Below, piece after piece: positions 5,943-6,536 of a stretch of DNA of 6,536 nt. Both the position numbers and the translations under genes were made by a program. Source of the DNA: Fusobacteriales bacterium (GTDB lineage: Bacteria; Fusobacteriota; Fusobacteriia; Fusobacteriales; Leptotrichiaceae); NCBI GenBank assembly GCA_031285605.1, contig JAITVW010000286.1, forward strand, positions 1 through 6,536, given 5' to 3'. Below the pieces are notes generated by a model. It did no database searches, was not told where the DNA came from, and saw only the letters and a program-made list of their open reading frames with translations. The number at the start of each line of letters is the position of its first letter. The first letter of the stretch is position 1.

Positions 5943-5951
5943 ATTGTATCA
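5943..5951 (-). promoter_or_regulatory. Extended -10 promoter of the frameshifted gene
   Basis: Minus-strand TGATACAAT: -10 TACAAT (5943-5948), five of six, with TG one base upstream. No clear -35 is present at 16-18 bp. The expected start near 5936 gives a leader of about 40 bases to the ATG at 5896, which supports that start over the ATG at 5944. Confidence 0.4.
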
Positions 5952-6082
5952 TGAACTCTGTGAAAACTCTAATATTATTAATTTAACACTATTTTAGTGA
6001 AAATTGATTATTTCTTTTTCAGTTTTTTTGTAATACACATTTTATGTTAGAACATAATGTAATCTTATTTTTCCATAATATC

Positions 6083-6111
6083 AAAAAAAGCCGCTCTTAA
6101 CTAAGAGCAGC
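6083..6111 (-). terminator. Transketolase terminator
   Basis: Classical Rho-independent terminator on the minus strand. GCTGCTCTT pairs with AAGAGCGGC (9 bp, one G-U pair) around the loop AGTT, followed by seven T (6083-6089). It begins 8 bases after the transketolase stop. It is the most GC-rich and clearest terminator in the window. Confidence 0.92.
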
Positions 6112-6119
6112 CCGGATTT

Positions 6120-6536
6120 TTATCCTTTTATTTTATTAACAATTTTTTCTACTGTAAATCCATATTCCTCTATTACTTTTCCTGCCGGGGCAGAGGCTCC
6201 GAATGTATCTATTCCTATTGCCTGTCCATCCATCCCCACATATTTATGCCAACCAAATGTCGAACCCATCTCTAATGATACTCTCTTTCTTACTGCTTTG
6301 GGAAGGATACTTTCCTTATACTCTCTGCTCTGGCTTTCAAACAGCTCCATACTCGGCATACTTACTACCCTTACTGATTCTCCCGATTTTTCCAGTTCCT
6401 TGGCCACTTCCACTGCCAATGATACTTCTGACCCTGTTGCTATTAGTATTCTTCCAAAATCTTTATCCGTCTCGTAAGATACATATGCTCCCTTTGATAC
6501 TTCTTCCATTGATGAGCCTTCTGTTACATTCAGATT
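6120..6536 (-). CDS. tkt: Transketolase, C-terminal part
   Basis: The last 138 codons of transketolase, cut by the right edge; a full enzyme is about 660 residues. The frame is open through the edge, and the internal ATG at 6509 is not the start, because the preceding residues NLNVTEGSS match the family segment before KGAYV. The enzyme moves two-carbon units between sugar phosphates in the non-oxidative pentose phosphate pathway, using thiamine pyrophosphate in the cytoplasm. The visible part is the transketolase C-terminal domain: ATGSEVSLAVEVAKEL, VVSMPSMELFESQSREYK, then WHKYVGMDGQAIGIDTFGASAP and a final EYGFTVEKIVNKIKG. The cofactor and most catalytic residues lie in the missing part. 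A terminator follows the stop directly. A 24-base imperfect hairpin at 6037-6060 lies further downstream with no assigned role. Confidence 0.95.
   Translation of the reverse strand, partial: NLNVTEGSSMEEVSKGAYVSYETDKDFGRILIATGSEVSLAVEVAKELEKSGESVRVVSMPSMELFESQSREYKESILPKAVRKRVSLEMGSTFGWHKYVGMDGQAIGIDTFGASAPAGKVIEEYGFTVEKIVNKIKG

Noticed and set aside
6037..6060. Imperfect inverted repeat (ATGTT-AG-AACAT core with a two-base bulge) as a second terminator or insertion-sequence end.
   Set aside because: No T tract follows on the minus strand, the nearest genes are already served by a better terminator, and no partner repeat or transposase is present.

Overview
This window is AT-rich. Every gene recognised is on the minus strand, so transcription runs right to left. 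Codons are strongly A/T-ending (ATA for Ile, AGA for Arg). Together with a Gram-positive-style fructose operon and a fused flavodoxin/ferredoxin protein, this suggests a low-GC fermentative anaerobe: a fusobacterium of the Sebaldella/Leptotrichia type, or less likely a clostridium. The assignment is inferred from style only; there is no rRNA or marker gene in the window.

The left end (1-2850) is a compact fructose-uptake operon read fruR - fruK - fruA: a DeoR-family repressor, 1-phosphofructokinase, and a PTS fructose IIABC permease cut off by the left edge. The genes are nearly fused (fruR/fruK overlap in TAATG; one base separates fruK and fruA), which suggests translational coupling. PTS import yields fructose-1-phosphate, FruK makes fructose-1,6-bisphosphate, and FruR probably senses the phosphorylated sugar. 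In front of fruR is a near-consensus promoter. Upstream of it, and overlapping its -35 box, lies a series of TGATT-like elements spaced exactly 10 bp apart with A/T tracts. It is either an operator array, an UP element, or both. This is the most interesting non-coding structure here.

The middle (2862-4570) holds two single genes, each followed by a plausible terminator: a divergent RdgB/HAM1-type non-canonical NTP pyrophosphatase, and an EFR1-like protein with a flavodoxin domain and two 4Fe-4S motifs. A 444-bp gap (4571-5014) precedes the EFR1-like gene. It contains a strong minus-strand promoter and, just upstream of it, a 17-bp perfect palindrome. These imply a roughly 300-nt leader or an unannotated small RNA.

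The right part (5015-6536) holds a small membrane-anchored or lipoprotein-like DUF4352-type protein, a short helical-protein gene that appears broken by a one-base frameshift, and the last 138 codons of transketolase with a classical terminator. Transketolase (pentose phosphate pathway) fits the sugar-metabolism theme but is separated from the fru operon by unrelated genes. I found no tRNA, rRNA, insertion sequence, CRISPR array or recognised riboswitch.
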